DNA of 64,000 nt, taken from assembly GCF_016861565.1 (NCBI RefSeq), contig NZ_BOLK01000006.1:62001-126000 (forward strand), read 5' to 3'. Under the pieces are notes generated by a model that saw nothing but the letters and a program-made list of their open reading frames with translations, ran no database searches and was not told where the DNA came from. The translations under genes were made by a program, and so were the position numbers. Positions 25,101-32,737 of this stretch are shown in pieces. Positions within the stretch are counted from its first letter, which is position 1; each line of letters opens with the position of its first letter. Origin of the DNA: Secundilactobacillus yichangensis (GTDB taxonomy: Bacteria; Bacillota; Bacilli; Lactobacillales; Lactobacillaceae).

Positions 25101-27492
25101 TGCCATCCGTATCGCCTGGGACAGTCACAGTTGTCGATGAGGCACCCTCTGAACCGTAGTAGTAGTAATTGTACGTTGTCGTGTTATTACTATTAGTTTC
25201 ACTATCACCACCATCATTAGTTGTGGTCGTAGTCGTGTTTGTGGTAGACGTTGTGTGCGTCGTACCATCATTAGGAATTACAGTATCGGTCTTACCATCT
25301 GGCGTGGTGAATGTAATTGAACCATTCTTGTTAATAACGTACCTAGTACCATCTGGTAATGTACCAGTGTCACCTGGTTGAACCACCTTTGAAGAACCAT
25401 TTGGCATGTGAAGAATAACAGCGCCACCTGGCGTCTTTTCAACCGTCACAGTGGACATTATTCCATCCTTACCAGGAAGGATAACGACCGTATCTTTACT
25501 ATCTGGTTGAGTTGGCGTGCCTTGACTACCGTCTGGATAGAAGGTGTAACTGCCACCCTTACCATCATTAACGGTAATGGTGCCATCTGGATTTACAGTG
25601 AAGGTACCACCATTTCCATCAGGCTTGGTTGTGCCACCAGGTTGAACCGTTTGAGTTGAGCCATCTGGGAACGTGAAGATAATTGAACCATCAGGATTCT
25701 TAGTGGCTTTAACACCATTGTCTAGACCTGGAACGTTAACGATAATCGGGTCAGTCGTTGTTCCCTTGTTAGGGTCAATCGTGTAGGTGTTACCCTTACC
25801 GTCATTAAAGGTAATCGTTCCGTCTGGGTTTACCTTGAAGGAACCACCATTTGAATCAGGCGTGGTCGAATCGCCAGGTTTAACAATTTGCTTTGAACCA
25901 TCTGGGAATACGAGGGTGATTGAACCATCAGGATTCTTGGTTGCTTGAACGTCCCCGTTTTGACCTGGAAGATTGTTAATGGTTGTGATAGTCGTGGTGG
26001 TTGATGTACCAGTGGAAGCATCCTTACCACCGTTTTCCAATGACTTCAAGTTTGAGTTAGGATCCTTAGGGTCCGTGCCATTCATGATTTCTTGCAGATC
26101 AGGATCGCCATCACCATCAGTATCAGTCTTATCTGAGTTAGTCCCTATGATAACTTCCAAGTTATCTGGAACGCCATCACCATCGGTGTCTTTAGTATTA
26201 TTATCAGTCGTGCTGCCACTGTTGATGATGTTAGTGATATTCGTAATGTTCGTAGTAGAACCGGTAGTAGCCTTTGTATCATTTGAATCGTTATATGGTT
26301 TAACAACCATTGTGCTGCCATCAGGGTTAGTGATGCTTAATGAACCATCAGGAAGAACAGTGTAATCTCCACCATTCGGCAACTTACCCGTATCATTAGA
26401 TTTAAGGGCTGTCTCACCGTTGGCATTCAAGGGAATAAACACATTAGGGGTTTTCGAAGTATCAAAAACGTAGCTCTCGTAAGACTCAGTTCCATCAGGT
26501 TTCACGGTATACGTAATTTTGTAAGTCTTACCATCTTTACCAGCTGGTAACGTGATATCGGCTTTTGCAGGACCAGTTGTCACGTCAGTGTCAGTTGGCA
26601 TATTGTTAATGATGTTCCAAGTATCTGCGATGCCATCACCATTAGTGTCATTTTTAGTGACAGTAGGCTGACTAGTTTGACTCGTAGCATCCTTGCTTGA
26701 GATAATATTGTATTTATTTCCATCTGGATCAGTAAAGGTAAACGTACCGTCTGGATTCGTCGTGAAACTACCACCATTTGGTAATGCCACGGTGTTAGTC
26801 GGCGTTTTAGCAGTGTCATCAGCTGTCTTAGGCTCACTTGCCTGAGGATCAGTTGATGATGTTGCATCAACTGCGTCTTTAAATTGCGACTCGGTTGAGC
26901 TGCCACTGTCCGGCTTTACAGATGCTTGCGGTTGTTTCTGTACAACAGGTGTAACTGGCGTAGCTGTCTTATCAGTCGGTTGCGTGGTATCTGAAGTTGG
27001 CGTAGCTGTCTTATCAGCTGGTTGCGTGGTATCCGAAGTTGGCGTAGCTGTCTTGTCAGCCGGCTGCGTGGTATCTGGAACTGGCGTAGCTGTCTTGTCA
27101 GCTGATTGTGTTGTATCTGGAGCTGGCGTAGCTGCCTTGTCAGCCGGTTGCGTGGTATCCGAAGCTGACGTAGCTGCCTTGTCGGCTGATTGTTCTGTGG
27201 CCGATGGCGCAGGTGCAGTTGTCCTTAAAGTTGTCGAAGTACCATTACCACCATCATCCCCCGTTACCGCTGGTTGATGTTGTTGCTGTGATGTAGGTGT
27301 TGTATCAACAGTTGTAGCTGATGCTTGAGTTGAGGTTAATCCAAGTAATCCAGCACTTAACGTAAACGTAGCAACGCCCGCAAACAGCCACATCCTCCCT
27401 GCCTTATACATCCGGTAATGTAATAGGGTCGATTGGTTTTCTAAAGCTAACTTACGATTATTCTTAGATAAATTTTTTGAGCCTTTTCCCAT
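22183..27492 (-). CDS. Large LPxTG cell-wall-anchored repeat surface protein (paralogue of the neighbouring giant protein)
   Basis: 1769 residues. The first 40 residues are almost those of the neighbouring giant protein, with RMYKAGRMW at 27-35 in a KxYKxGKxW-type signal. Then come six 14-residue TTQPADKTATPTSD-type repeats (about residues 95-180), 13 copies of the VN(P/K)DGSLTITNPDGS...TVNP beta repeat, NNYYYG spacer motifs, one DTDGDG calcium-type block (genome about 26205-26025) with a partial second one near 26640, six 12-residue NTDKTNTPTGDG repeats, and the sorting signal LPQTGE (L1733) with hydrophobic helix and KKRR tail. It lacks the large non-repetitive N-terminal domain of its paralogue. 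Probable function is adhesion or surface display; sortase A should anchor it. Confidence 0.9.
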   Translation of the reverse strand: MGKGSKNLSKNNRKLALENQSTLLHYRMYKAGRMWLFAGVATFTLSAGLLGLTSTQASATTVDTTPTSQQQHQPAVTGDDGGNGTSTTLRTTAPAPSATEQSADKAATSASDTTQPADKAATPAPDTTQSADKTATPVPDTTQPADKTATPTSDTTQPADKTATPTSDTTQPTDKTATPVTPVVQKQPQASVKPDSGSSTESQFKDAVDATSSTDPQASEPKTADDTAKTPTNTVALPNGGSFTTNPDGTFTFTDPDGNKYNIISSKDATSQTSQPTVTKNDTNGDGIADTWNIINNMPTDTDVTTGPAKADITLPAGKDGKTYKITYTVKPDGTESYESYVFDTSKTPNVFIPLNANGETALKSNDTGKLPNGGDYTVLPDGSLSITNPDGSTMVVKPYNDSNDTKATTGSTTNITNITNIINSGSTTDNNTKDTDGDGVPDNLEVIIGTNSDKTDTDGDGDPDLQEIMNGTDPKDPNSNLKSLENGGKDASTGTSTTTTITTINNLPGQNGDVQATKNPDGSITLVFPDGSKQIVKPGDSTTPDSNGGSFKVNPDGTITFNDGKGNTYTIDPNKGTTTDPIIVNVPGLDNGVKATKNPDGSIIFTFPDGSTQTVQPGGTTKPDGNGGTFTVNPDGTITVNDGKGGSYTFYPDGSQGTPTQPDSKDTVVILPGKDGIMSTVTVEKTPGGAVILHMPNGSSKVVQPGDTGTLPDGTRYVINKNGSITFTTPDGKTDTVIPNDGTTHTTSTTNTTTTTTNDGGDSETNSNNTTTYNYYYYGSEGASSTTVTVPGDTDGNNSTVTYTKNPDGTLSITIDDKTTPVKTGDKGTLPNGDAYTVLSDGSLSITTPDNKTFVLNPGNATGESTNGDTTNYTTINNYYGKDGSASTNITLPAGKDGKTPTITYTKNPDGTYTIVLPDGPKDVKPGDTGQLPNGGTYVVNKDGSLTITNPEGSQTTVNPVDGAASSNGPIINNTTNNYYYGKDGATSTTITVPGKDGTTTTTITYTKNPDGTSTIVLPDGSKDDVKPGDTGKLPNGSSYTVNKDGSLTITNPDGSQFTVNPANSTSTTDGDVTNNTTNITNNYYGSNGPSTATITLPAGKDGGTPTITYTKNPDGTYTIVLPDGSKDVKPGDTGKLPNGSSYVINKDGSLTITNPDGSTTTVNPGNGSTTNNGDTTNNYNTTNNYYGGSTTVTLPGKDGGTTTNITYTKNPDGTYTIVLPDGPKDVKPGDTGKLPNGDSYVVNKDGSLTITNPDGSTTTVNPGNGSTTNNGGTTNNYYYYGGSTTVTLPGKDGDATTNITYTKNPDGTYTIVLPDGSKDVKPGDSGKLPSGGSYTVNKDGSLTITNPDGSTFTVNPGGSSSTTNNGGTTNNYTTNYITYNYGSDGSTGATITIPGGGNGSTTTTITYTKNPDGSYTLKTPKGSTTVTPGNTGTLPNGDTYIVNPDGSLSITNPNGGGATVINPSNGATVSTGNGNVTVNVTVNTGNGGSTPDTTISTPSGNYTISVNGDGTYNITTPDGNTIKNVTPGDNSTLPDGKGSYVVNNHNIIIIEPNGVQLTINFGNTDKTNTPTGDGNTDKTNTPTGDGNTDKTNTPTGDGNTDKTNTPTGDDNTDKTNTPTGDGNTDKTNTPTNGDIGDNNNITTTTPQGGTATDGDTNGTSNSSDQGGAIAGGNTGASASDTEGGTATNGSSAATSTEGGTAVKSSPQAASNDANGKVDVQDNNSVTNNHDLPQTGEQPVEGVVVLGLLGTLVSLIGLVEEKKRRNNL
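22590..22805 (-). repeat. 36-bp tandem repeat (6 units)
   Basis: Six units encode NTDKTNTPTGDG just before the C-terminal region of the 1769-residue surface protein. The unit differs in sequence and length from the 33-bp repeat in the paralogue at the corresponding place. Confidence 0.95.
26956..27207 (-). repeat. 42-bp tandem repeat (about 6 units)
   Basis: Six diverging 42-bp units near the N-terminus of the 1769-residue protein encode DTTQPADKTATPTS-like 14-mers rich in Thr, Pro and Ala. They form a flexible linker after the signal peptide. Confidence 0.9.
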
Positions 27493-27666
27493 AATATTTC
27501 CCCCTCAATATTGAGATATTAACAAAAAAGAAGCAAAAACAACACTTTATTTTATACAGCTTTATACTACAACAAAAGCAACTTTAATAAAAGCCTAATT
27601 TACAAGGATTACGGCCTATTTTCGATTAAAAAATAAGTCGGGATTATCCATGCTCCATCAGCCCTA

Positions 27667-27687
27667 TTATTGCAGAAAGTTATGGTT
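27667..27687 (-). promoter_or_regulatory. Conserved upstream motif, copy 2 (surface protein gene)
   Basis: 21-bp block with AGAAAGTTATGG, 175 nt before the ATG of the 1769-residue protein gene and 26 nt beyond the preceding gene's terminator. It differs at one position from copy 1 at 22058-22078. Closer to the gene both leaders also share GTTGT-TTTGCTT-rich sequence. Confidence 0.55.
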
Positions 27688-27712
27688 TCTTACTAAAAAT
27701 AAGTATGCAAAA

Positions 27713-27750
27713 AAAACGGTCATTCTCCTCACTGGAAGAATGACCGTTTT
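27713..27750 (-). terminator. Intrinsic terminator of the MFS/DUF4811 operon
   Basis: Stem AAAACGGTCATTCT pairing with AGAATGACCGTTTT and a 10-nt loop, with T-rich sequence following on the minus strand. Confidence 0.9.
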
Positions 27751-27790
27751 AATTTTAATTAGCGTTTAAACAGTATATAGCAAATTTTGA

Positions 27791-28513
27791 TTACTTTTGA
27801 ACCTGAGCAATTAGCTTCTTAATCGCTTGTGCTTGGAACTCAGCTGTCAATTGCTTCTGCAGCTTTGCCTGGTCAGCTTTGGACATGGCTGGGTTCTTCA
27901 TCATAGCAGCTTGCATGCCCTTCATCACGAAAGCCTTACCTTGTTGCTTTAATTGTGCTTGATAAGTCTTGTTTTTCATTTGTTTTTGAAGAGCTTTAGA
28001 TTGAGCAACTGAAAGAACCAGCCAGTTCTTGTTAACTTCAATCTTGTTCGTCCGCTTATCAAACTTATGATTTTCACCAGTGAAACCAAACCAGAATTTG
28101 GCAGCATTATTCTTGTAACGCCAACGGGTAACCGTAGTGGTCATCTGGGTTGTGCCGTTTACTCGGGTCAGCTTATTTTTGGTATCAGTATTTGCCTGAG
28201 TATGAACCGGCTTCTTAGCATTTTCACTACTCTTGTAAATGTATACTTGATGATTGTTCTTCGAACCGATTGGCTGGTAGAGAATCATCGACATTGATTT
28301 GTTCGGACTAACAGAATAGATATTCCTTGTCGTAGTCGTCGTATACTGTTCCAAGCCATAATGGTGCTGCCAGTTCTTAACTGCATAAACACTAGAAACA
28401 ACTAATCCTAAAAGCGCTAAAGTTGTTAAAATCACACTTAATCCCTTATTTTCAATATAAATACAGAAAATAAAAGCTAAAACGGCGAATAGGCCAAGTA
28501 AAATTAAGATCAT
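27791..28513 (-). CDS. DUF4811-type membrane protein linked to MFS efflux pump
   Basis: 240 residues. Two hydrophobic segments at the N-terminus (about 2-20 and 27-45) are followed by an extracytoplasmic-type domain with SMSMILYQPIGSK, VTRWRYKNNAAKFWFG and a charged helical C-terminus rich in Lys and Gln. In lactobacilli this family (DUF4811) is regularly encoded next to an EmrB/QacA-type efflux gene, as here, where its ATG overlaps the MFS stop as ATGA. An accessory role in efflux is inferred; no activity is known to me. Confidence 0.75.
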   Translation of the reverse strand: MILILLGLFAVLAFIFCIYIENKGLSVILTTLALLGLVVSSVYAVKNWQHHYGLEQYTTTTTRNIYSVSPNKSMSMILYQPIGSKNNHQVYIYKSSENAKKPVHTQANTDTKNKLTRVNGTTQMTTTVTRWRYKNNAAKFWFGFTGENHKFDKRTNKIEVNKNWLVLSVAQSKALQKQMKNKTYQAQLKQQGKAFVMKGMQAAMMKNPAMSKADQAKLQKQLTAEFQAQAIKKLIAQVQK

Positions 28514-29994
28514 TTGCTTTCACCCCCATCTTTTTCGGTGTAATCACTAGCATCCCCACGGTTCTTCATGAAGAAGGCGGTGATGACAGCCAAGAAACAG
28601 AAGATAGCAGCAACAATGAAGGCCGCGTGATAACCGCTTAAAGTCGCATTGATAGCATGATCCTTATACGCTAATGGATCAGTCTTCAATAAGTGCTTAC
28701 CTGGCATTCCGTCCTTAGTCACGTTAGTTAAGATACTGATCAAGACAGCCGTCCCCACAGAACTGGCAATTTGCCGTTGCGTGTTGTTCACGGCAGTCCC
28801 ATGACCAATCAGGTTAACTGGTAAAGCGTTCATACCAACGGTTGTAGCAGGCATCATTGACATTGAAATCCCGAACATCCGAACGGCATAGAGGACAACG
28901 ATGTAAGCTGTCGGCGTGTCTTTGGTAATGAAAATAAATGGAATTGAACCCAGCGTTAAGAGAATCATACCCATAATAGATAGGTTCCTAGCACCGTAAC
29001 GATCAACGGCACGACCCGTAATTGGACTCATAACAGCCATCATAACGGCCCCAAATAACAGGGTTAGTCCGGAATGGAAAGCTGACATTCCCTTAACAAT
29101 TTGCAGGTACATCGGAATCACCATTTCAACACCCACCATGGCCATCATTGAGATGGAACTTAAAATTGCCGAGATGGTAAATGGTACTGAACGGTAAACC
29201 CGCATTTCCAAGAATGGGTCGTCCATCTTCAATTGACGCCAGATGAACAAACCAACAACGATTGCACCAACGATCAAAAAGCTGATTACTTTGGTGCTGC
29301 CCCAACCATCATCACCAACTGATGAGAAGCCATAAAGGACACTACCAAAACCAATCGTAGACAGAATAACCGAAAGGACATCGATGCCTTCCTTTTTCGT
29401 CTCCAGAACGGGATGCATCCAGAAGAAACTGGCAATAATCACTAATGCAAGAATTGGCAACGTCATGCCGAATAAATCACGCCAAGAGAAATTATCAATG
29501 ACCCATCCTGAAAGGGTTGGACCAATAGCAGGTGCTACACCGATAACGATACCGGCAAGCCCCATGGCAGTCCCACGCCGTTCTGGCGGGAAAACTGATA
29601 ACATGATTGTTTGAAGCAATGGCATGGTCACTCCAACACCAATACCTTGGAGTAAACGACCCGTTAACAGGATACCAAAGTTGGAAGTTGGTGCGGTAAA
29701 TGCAACCAGTGTTCCAGCAAAGAAAATTGTCATTGCGACAATGTAGAGCCACTTGGTATTAAAACGTGTACTCAGCCAAGCACTGATTGGGATCATGATC
29801 CCGTTGACCAGCATAAACCCGGTAGTTAACCACTGAACGGTTGAAGTTGAAACGTTGAACGCGTTCATTAAGGTCGGAAATGCTGTTGATAAAATGGTTT
29901 GATTGAGGACCGTACAGAATGTACCGACCAGTAAAATAATGATCAATAACCCTCTGTTATAGGATTTCCCCTTTGTGTCTACTGCGTTACCCAC
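28510..29994 (-). CDS. DHA2-family (EmrB/QacA/LmrB-type) MFS multidrug exporter
   Basis: 494 residues with about 14 hydrophobic segments. Family motifs are LNQTILSTAFPTLMNAFN in the first helix region, LTTGFMLVNGIMIPISAW, GRLLQGIGVGVTMPLL (motif C-like) and RRGTAMGLAGIVIGVAPAIGPTLSG. DHA2 pumps expel drugs or other toxic organics using the proton gradient. The start is GTG with AGAAGG 9 nt upstream. The promoter faces that of a MerR regulator across a palindrome, so inducer-dependent control by that regulator is likely. Confidence 0.9.
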   Translation of the reverse strand: MGNAVDTKGKSYNRGLLIIILLVGTFCTVLNQTILSTAFPTLMNAFNVSTSTVQWLTTGFMLVNGIMIPISAWLSTRFNTKWLYIVAMTIFFAGTLVAFTAPTSNFGILLTGRLLQGIGVGVTMPLLQTIMLSVFPPERRGTAMGLAGIVIGVAPAIGPTLSGWVIDNFSWRDLFGMTLPILALVIIASFFWMHPVLETKKEGIDVLSVILSTIGFGSVLYGFSSVGDDGWGSTKVISFLIVGAIVVGLFIWRQLKMDDPFLEMRVYRSVPFTISAILSSISMMAMVGVEMVIPMYLQIVKGMSAFHSGLTLLFGAVMMAVMSPITGRAVDRYGARNLSIMGMILLTLGSIPFIFITKDTPTAYIVVLYAVRMFGISMSMMPATTVGMNALPVNLIGHGTAVNNTQRQIASSVGTAVLISILTNVTKDGMPGKHLLKTDPLAYKDHAINATLSGYHAAFIVAAIFCFLAVITAFFMKNRGDASDYTEKDGGESK

Positions 29995-30042
29995 TAATTA
30001 AAACCTTCTTTTCTTGTTTTGCTTTTTTAACGACTGTCAACT

Positions 30043-30104
30043 ACTATAATAACTTGAAAGGTATTTGTCAACTATCTTGACAAATTTATTCTATTATATA
30101 TACT
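30043..30104. promoter_or_regulatory. Divergent promoters with shared palindromic operator
   Basis: ATTTGTCAA-CTATC-TTGACAAAT (30063-30085) is a perfect 9-bp inverted repeat. Its two halves supply the -35 boxes of both promoters: minus strand TTGACA (30071-30066), 17 nt, TATAGT (30048-30043) toward the MFS gene; plus strand TTGACA (30077-30082), 16 nt, TATACT (30099-30104) toward the MerR gene. A protein bound here would affect both genes. Confidence 0.7.
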
Positions 30105-30212
30105 GGTTATTATGAAATAGGATAGACACGTTATTAAATATAACAATTGGAACCCTGTTCTAATAGGGAAGAAAACCGTTACAATAAGTATTTGATGAGA
30201 AGAGGAATAAAT

Positions 30213-30650
30213 TTGAACACTGAGGAACACGATGCATTTGCGACTTTCTCCAAGAAAGTTAATTGGCACCTGGGTATCGGTGATGTCTCTGCGGCTACTG
30301 GTGTATCGCAGAGTCAACTGAGGTACTGGGAACAAAAAGGTTATATTAGTAGTGAAAAAGTGAATGGTCAAAACCGAAAATATTCATACCATACGTTGAT
30401 CCGGGTTTTCATGATCAATAACTACATTAACCAGGGGTTTACTTTGACAGCTGCCGAAAAAAAGGCGTCAGCTCACCGAGAAACGATGGATCTATTGAAG
30501 CGTTCGATGATTGACCGTTTTCAAGGAATCAGTAAAATCGATGGTTACCCCGCTATTAATTTAGGCTTTGTAGATGACCAGCAAACCAAGATTCTCTACT
30601 TGGTCGTTAAAGAAGACCGTACTGATGTTAAAATTGTTGAACAACATTAA
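30213..30650 (+). CDS. MerR-family transcriptional regulator
   Basis: About 146 residues. The winged HTH reads GIGDVSAATGVSQSQLRYWEQKGYI, the MerR N-terminal signature, followed by a helical linker and a C-terminal beta-rich tail ending YLVVKEDRTDVKIVEQH. No Cys pair for metal sensing is present, so an organic ligand is likelier. The preferred start is TTG 30213 behind AGAGGA; ATG 30195 and the further upstream open frame have no ribosome binding site. It is divergent from the efflux operon and shares an operator with it. Confidence 0.8.
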   Translation: MNTEEHDAFATFSKKVNWHLGIGDVSAATGVSQSQLRYWEQKGYISSEKVNGQNRKYSYHTLIRVFMINNYINQGFTLTAAEKKASAHRETMDLLKRSMIDRFQGISKIDGYPAINLGFVDDQQTKILYLVVKEDRTDVKIVEQH

Positions 30651-30662
30651 TATTTTTTACTC

Positions 30663-30706
30663 AAAAACGGATTTCCCAGCATTTTATGACTGGAAAATCC
30701 GTTTTT
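30663..30706. terminator. Bidirectional intrinsic terminator
   Basis: Stem AAAAACGGATTTCCCA pairing with TGGAAAATCCGTTTTT (one mismatch), between the convergent MerR gene and the DUF4097 gene. Confidence 0.9.
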
Positions 30707-30711
30707 GTTGT

Positions 30712-31647
30712 TTAATATGCGACCGTGACATCTCCATTTGAAGAACTAAGCTCAAAGGATTGCCCGTTTGGTTTGACTTTACCGTAATCGTGACGATTCT
30801 TACCATAAATACTAGTATCACCAGTTGAACTATTTGCGTGAATAGCGAGGTTAGCTCGAGGAATAATATGAGCCGTGATATCGCCGTCATCGGCATTCGC
30901 AGTTAACGTGCTCTTCACCGATTGATCCTCCAAGTTTAATTCCCCACTAGCGCTCGTAACACTGAGGTTTTGCCAGCGGTTGTTATTGAGTACCACATCG
31001 CCATCAGCTGAATGAACGCGGCTATCAGCCTTCGTAAAATTACTGTTACGAATCGTGATATCACCCGATGAATCAATATTTAATCCGCGGTCAAAAGTGA
31101 CACCATTCATTGTAATATCGCCATAATTTTGATGCGGCATGGTCATCTCCTTGGTGACCGTCGTATTTTCAAGATTCAAATCACCATAACCGGTACTATT
31201 CAAGCTTTCAACTGTTAAATCACTGACGTGTAAACTCATTTCGCCTTGATTATCAATGGTTTTGATTTGGGTTTTCTTCGGCACCGTAACATCGATTGTT
31301 TGCGAACCGTTATCCATACCAAAATCACCAAACATGAAGTGGGTCCTGGAATGGCCGGAAATAGAAAGTGTATGACCAGAAATGCGCGTTTTAATTTGAT
31401 TGCTCTTCTGCGCATGTACGGTTACCTTGGCAACGTTACCCTGATGGATGGCAATTGGACCGTAGTTCGAACCCTCAAGATTAATGGTATCAACGTCTTT
31501 GATTTCTCGTGAATACGAAGTCCTTCGATCGGTTTTGAGGCCATTGTCCCAATAGATGGACTTGACGCCACCCTGTCCAATACCAATAGCCAGCATGATT
31601 CCGCCAATGATCAAGATGATGATGCCCGTAATAAATGTCTTTTTCAT
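30712..31647 (-). CDS. DUF4097-family beta-helix-like surface/envelope protein
   Basis: 311 residues. One N-terminal hydrophobic segment (about 5-25, IIILIIGGIMLAIGIGQGG) is followed by repetitive beta strands (for example GDLNLENTTV, GDITMNGVTF, GDITIRNSNF, GDVVLNNNRW, GDITAHI, GDVTVAY). This GD-x-x-x-x ladder is typical of DUF4097 putative adhesin or envelope proteins. It overlaps the DUF1700 stop by 4 nt. In many Firmicutes the trio PadR-DUF1700-DUF4097 is an envelope-stress-type operon; its biochemical role is unknown. Confidence 0.8.
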   Translation of the reverse strand: MKKTFITGIIILIIGGIMLAIGIGQGGVKSIYWDNGLKTDRRTSYSREIKDVDTINLEGSNYGPIAIHQGNVAKVTVHAQKSNQIKTRISGHTLSISGHSRTHFMFGDFGMDNGSQTIDVTVPKKTQIKTIDNQGEMSLHVSDLTVESLNSTGYGDLNLENTTVTKEMTMPHQNYGDITMNGVTFDRGLNIDSSGDITIRNSNFTKADSRVHSADGDVVLNNNRWQNLSVTSASGELNLEDQSVKSTLTANADDGDITAHIIPRANLAIHANSSTGDTSIYGKNRHDYGKVKPNGQSFELSSSNGDVTVAY

Positions 31648-32282
31648 TTGTGGTCACGCTCCTTTTCCGCCTGATTCTTAGACTTCAGCTTACCGTATAA
31701 CCAGCGACTAGCCGATAACGTCACGTGAATGGCACCACTAATCAGCCACTTAAACGCTGGGATAAGGGCAACGAAGAGTCCAATCACGCACAAACCGGCA
31801 CCAACGTATACCAATCCGGTAGACATCGATTGCGCCATAATGCCAACACCAACACCGAACACAAAGATACCAGCGACTGCAAGGGAGAAGATCATGACTA
31901 CAAGCGCAAAAATGATTGCTGCCGCGCCGACTAATAAGCCAAACAAGGTCGCCAGCACGCCAATTGCTAATGGAATCGTCAATGGTGTGGAGAGGATAGC
32001 TAAGACAATCAGCCAAATCGTCCGAACCTGGGTCTTCGATTGAGCAGCCCGGCTACGCATGGTTTGTCCTTCCTTTTCCGGTGCATCCAGCAGCCGAATT
32101 GAATAATCAGCTAATACTTTCCGCGCTAGCTGACGTGGTGAACCTAATTCTTCGACACTGGCCTCATAACTCTCAAAACCACCGTCCGCTAAATATTCAG
32201 AGTAAAAGCTCACAACTTCGTCTAACTCAGCCTCACTTAGCTGATTCAGATAACTTTTGAACTCCGCAATGTATTTATCCAT
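31644..32282 (-). CDS. DUF1700-family membrane protein
   Basis: About 212 residues. The N-terminus MDKYIAEFKSYLNQLSEAEL, with YLADGGFESYEASVEELGSPRQLA, is the DUF1700 cytosolic helical domain, followed by four hydrophobic segments from residue 90 onward and a charged tail. ATG 32282 has a correctly spaced AGGGGAT; an upstream ATG at 32294 abuts it and is less likely. It overlaps both neighbours, so the three genes are translationally coupled. DUF1700 proteins may act as membrane partners of the DUF4097 protein. Confidence 0.8.
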   Translation of the reverse strand: MDKYIAEFKSYLNQLSEAELDEVVSFYSEYLADGGFESYEASVEELGSPRQLARKVLADYSIRLLDAPEKEGQTMRSRAAQSKTQVRTIWLIVLAILSTPLTIPLAIGVLATLFGLLVGAAAIIFALVVMIFSLAVAGIFVFGVGVGIMAQSMSTGLVYVGAGLCVIGLFVALIPAFKWLISGAIHVTLSASRWLYGKLKSKNQAEKERDHK

Positions 32283-32595
32283 GATTGATTTCATCCCCTA
32301 ACATTGAATCGATGCCTAACTTGAAGTCCTTCCACTCGCCTTGAATGGTTGCCAATCGTTCTTTACCGTCTGCTGTAATCTGGTAGTAACGGCGATTACG
32401 ACCCTGATATGGTTCATCATAAGTTGTTAACCAGCCGTTTTTCTTAAGCCGACGCAAAACCGGGTACATCGTCGACTCGGAAACTTTGATGGCTTGCTGA
32501 ACCCGCTGCGTTAGCGCATAACCGTAATAGTCCTGCTGCGCCAAGATAGCCAGCACGCTGCCATCTAATAGTTCGGAACTCACTTGAATGGCCAC
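32275..32595 (-). CDS. PadR-family transcriptional regulator
   Basis: 106 residues, the small PadR type. The winged HTH contains LLDGSVLAILAQQDYYGYALTQRV and SESTMYPVLRRLKKNGWL, with the wing QGRNRRYYQITADGKERL. The GTG start follows AGGAGG with 8 nt spacing. It is first in the operon with DUF1700 and DUF4097 genes, and a palindrome overlaps its promoter, so autorepression is likely. Confidence 0.9.
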   Translation of the reverse strand: MAIQVSSELLDGSVLAILAQQDYYGYALTQRVQQAIKVSESTMYPVLRRLKKNGWLTTYDEPYQGRNRRYYQITADGKERLATIQGEWKDFKLGIDSMLGDEINHG

Positions 32596-32612
32596 ATCAT
32601 TTACCTCCTACA

Positions 32613-32644
32613 ATATTATACGTCATATAATATAATTCCATCAA
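32613..32644 (-). promoter_or_regulatory. Promoter and palindromic operator of the PadR operon
   Basis: Minus strand: TTGATG (-35, 32644-32639), 18 nt, TATAAT (-10, 32620-32615). The -10 lies inside the perfect inverted repeat ATATTATA-TGACG-TATAATAT (32633-32613), a good candidate PadR binding site. Confidence 0.6.
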
Positions 32645-32737
32645 TAGTGTACATGAGTCGTTTAAGATTGTCAATTTAAAATGATTGCTCCAAGTGAAAG
32701 CGCTATAATGGAAACAGTAAACTTCTAGGAGGTAATC

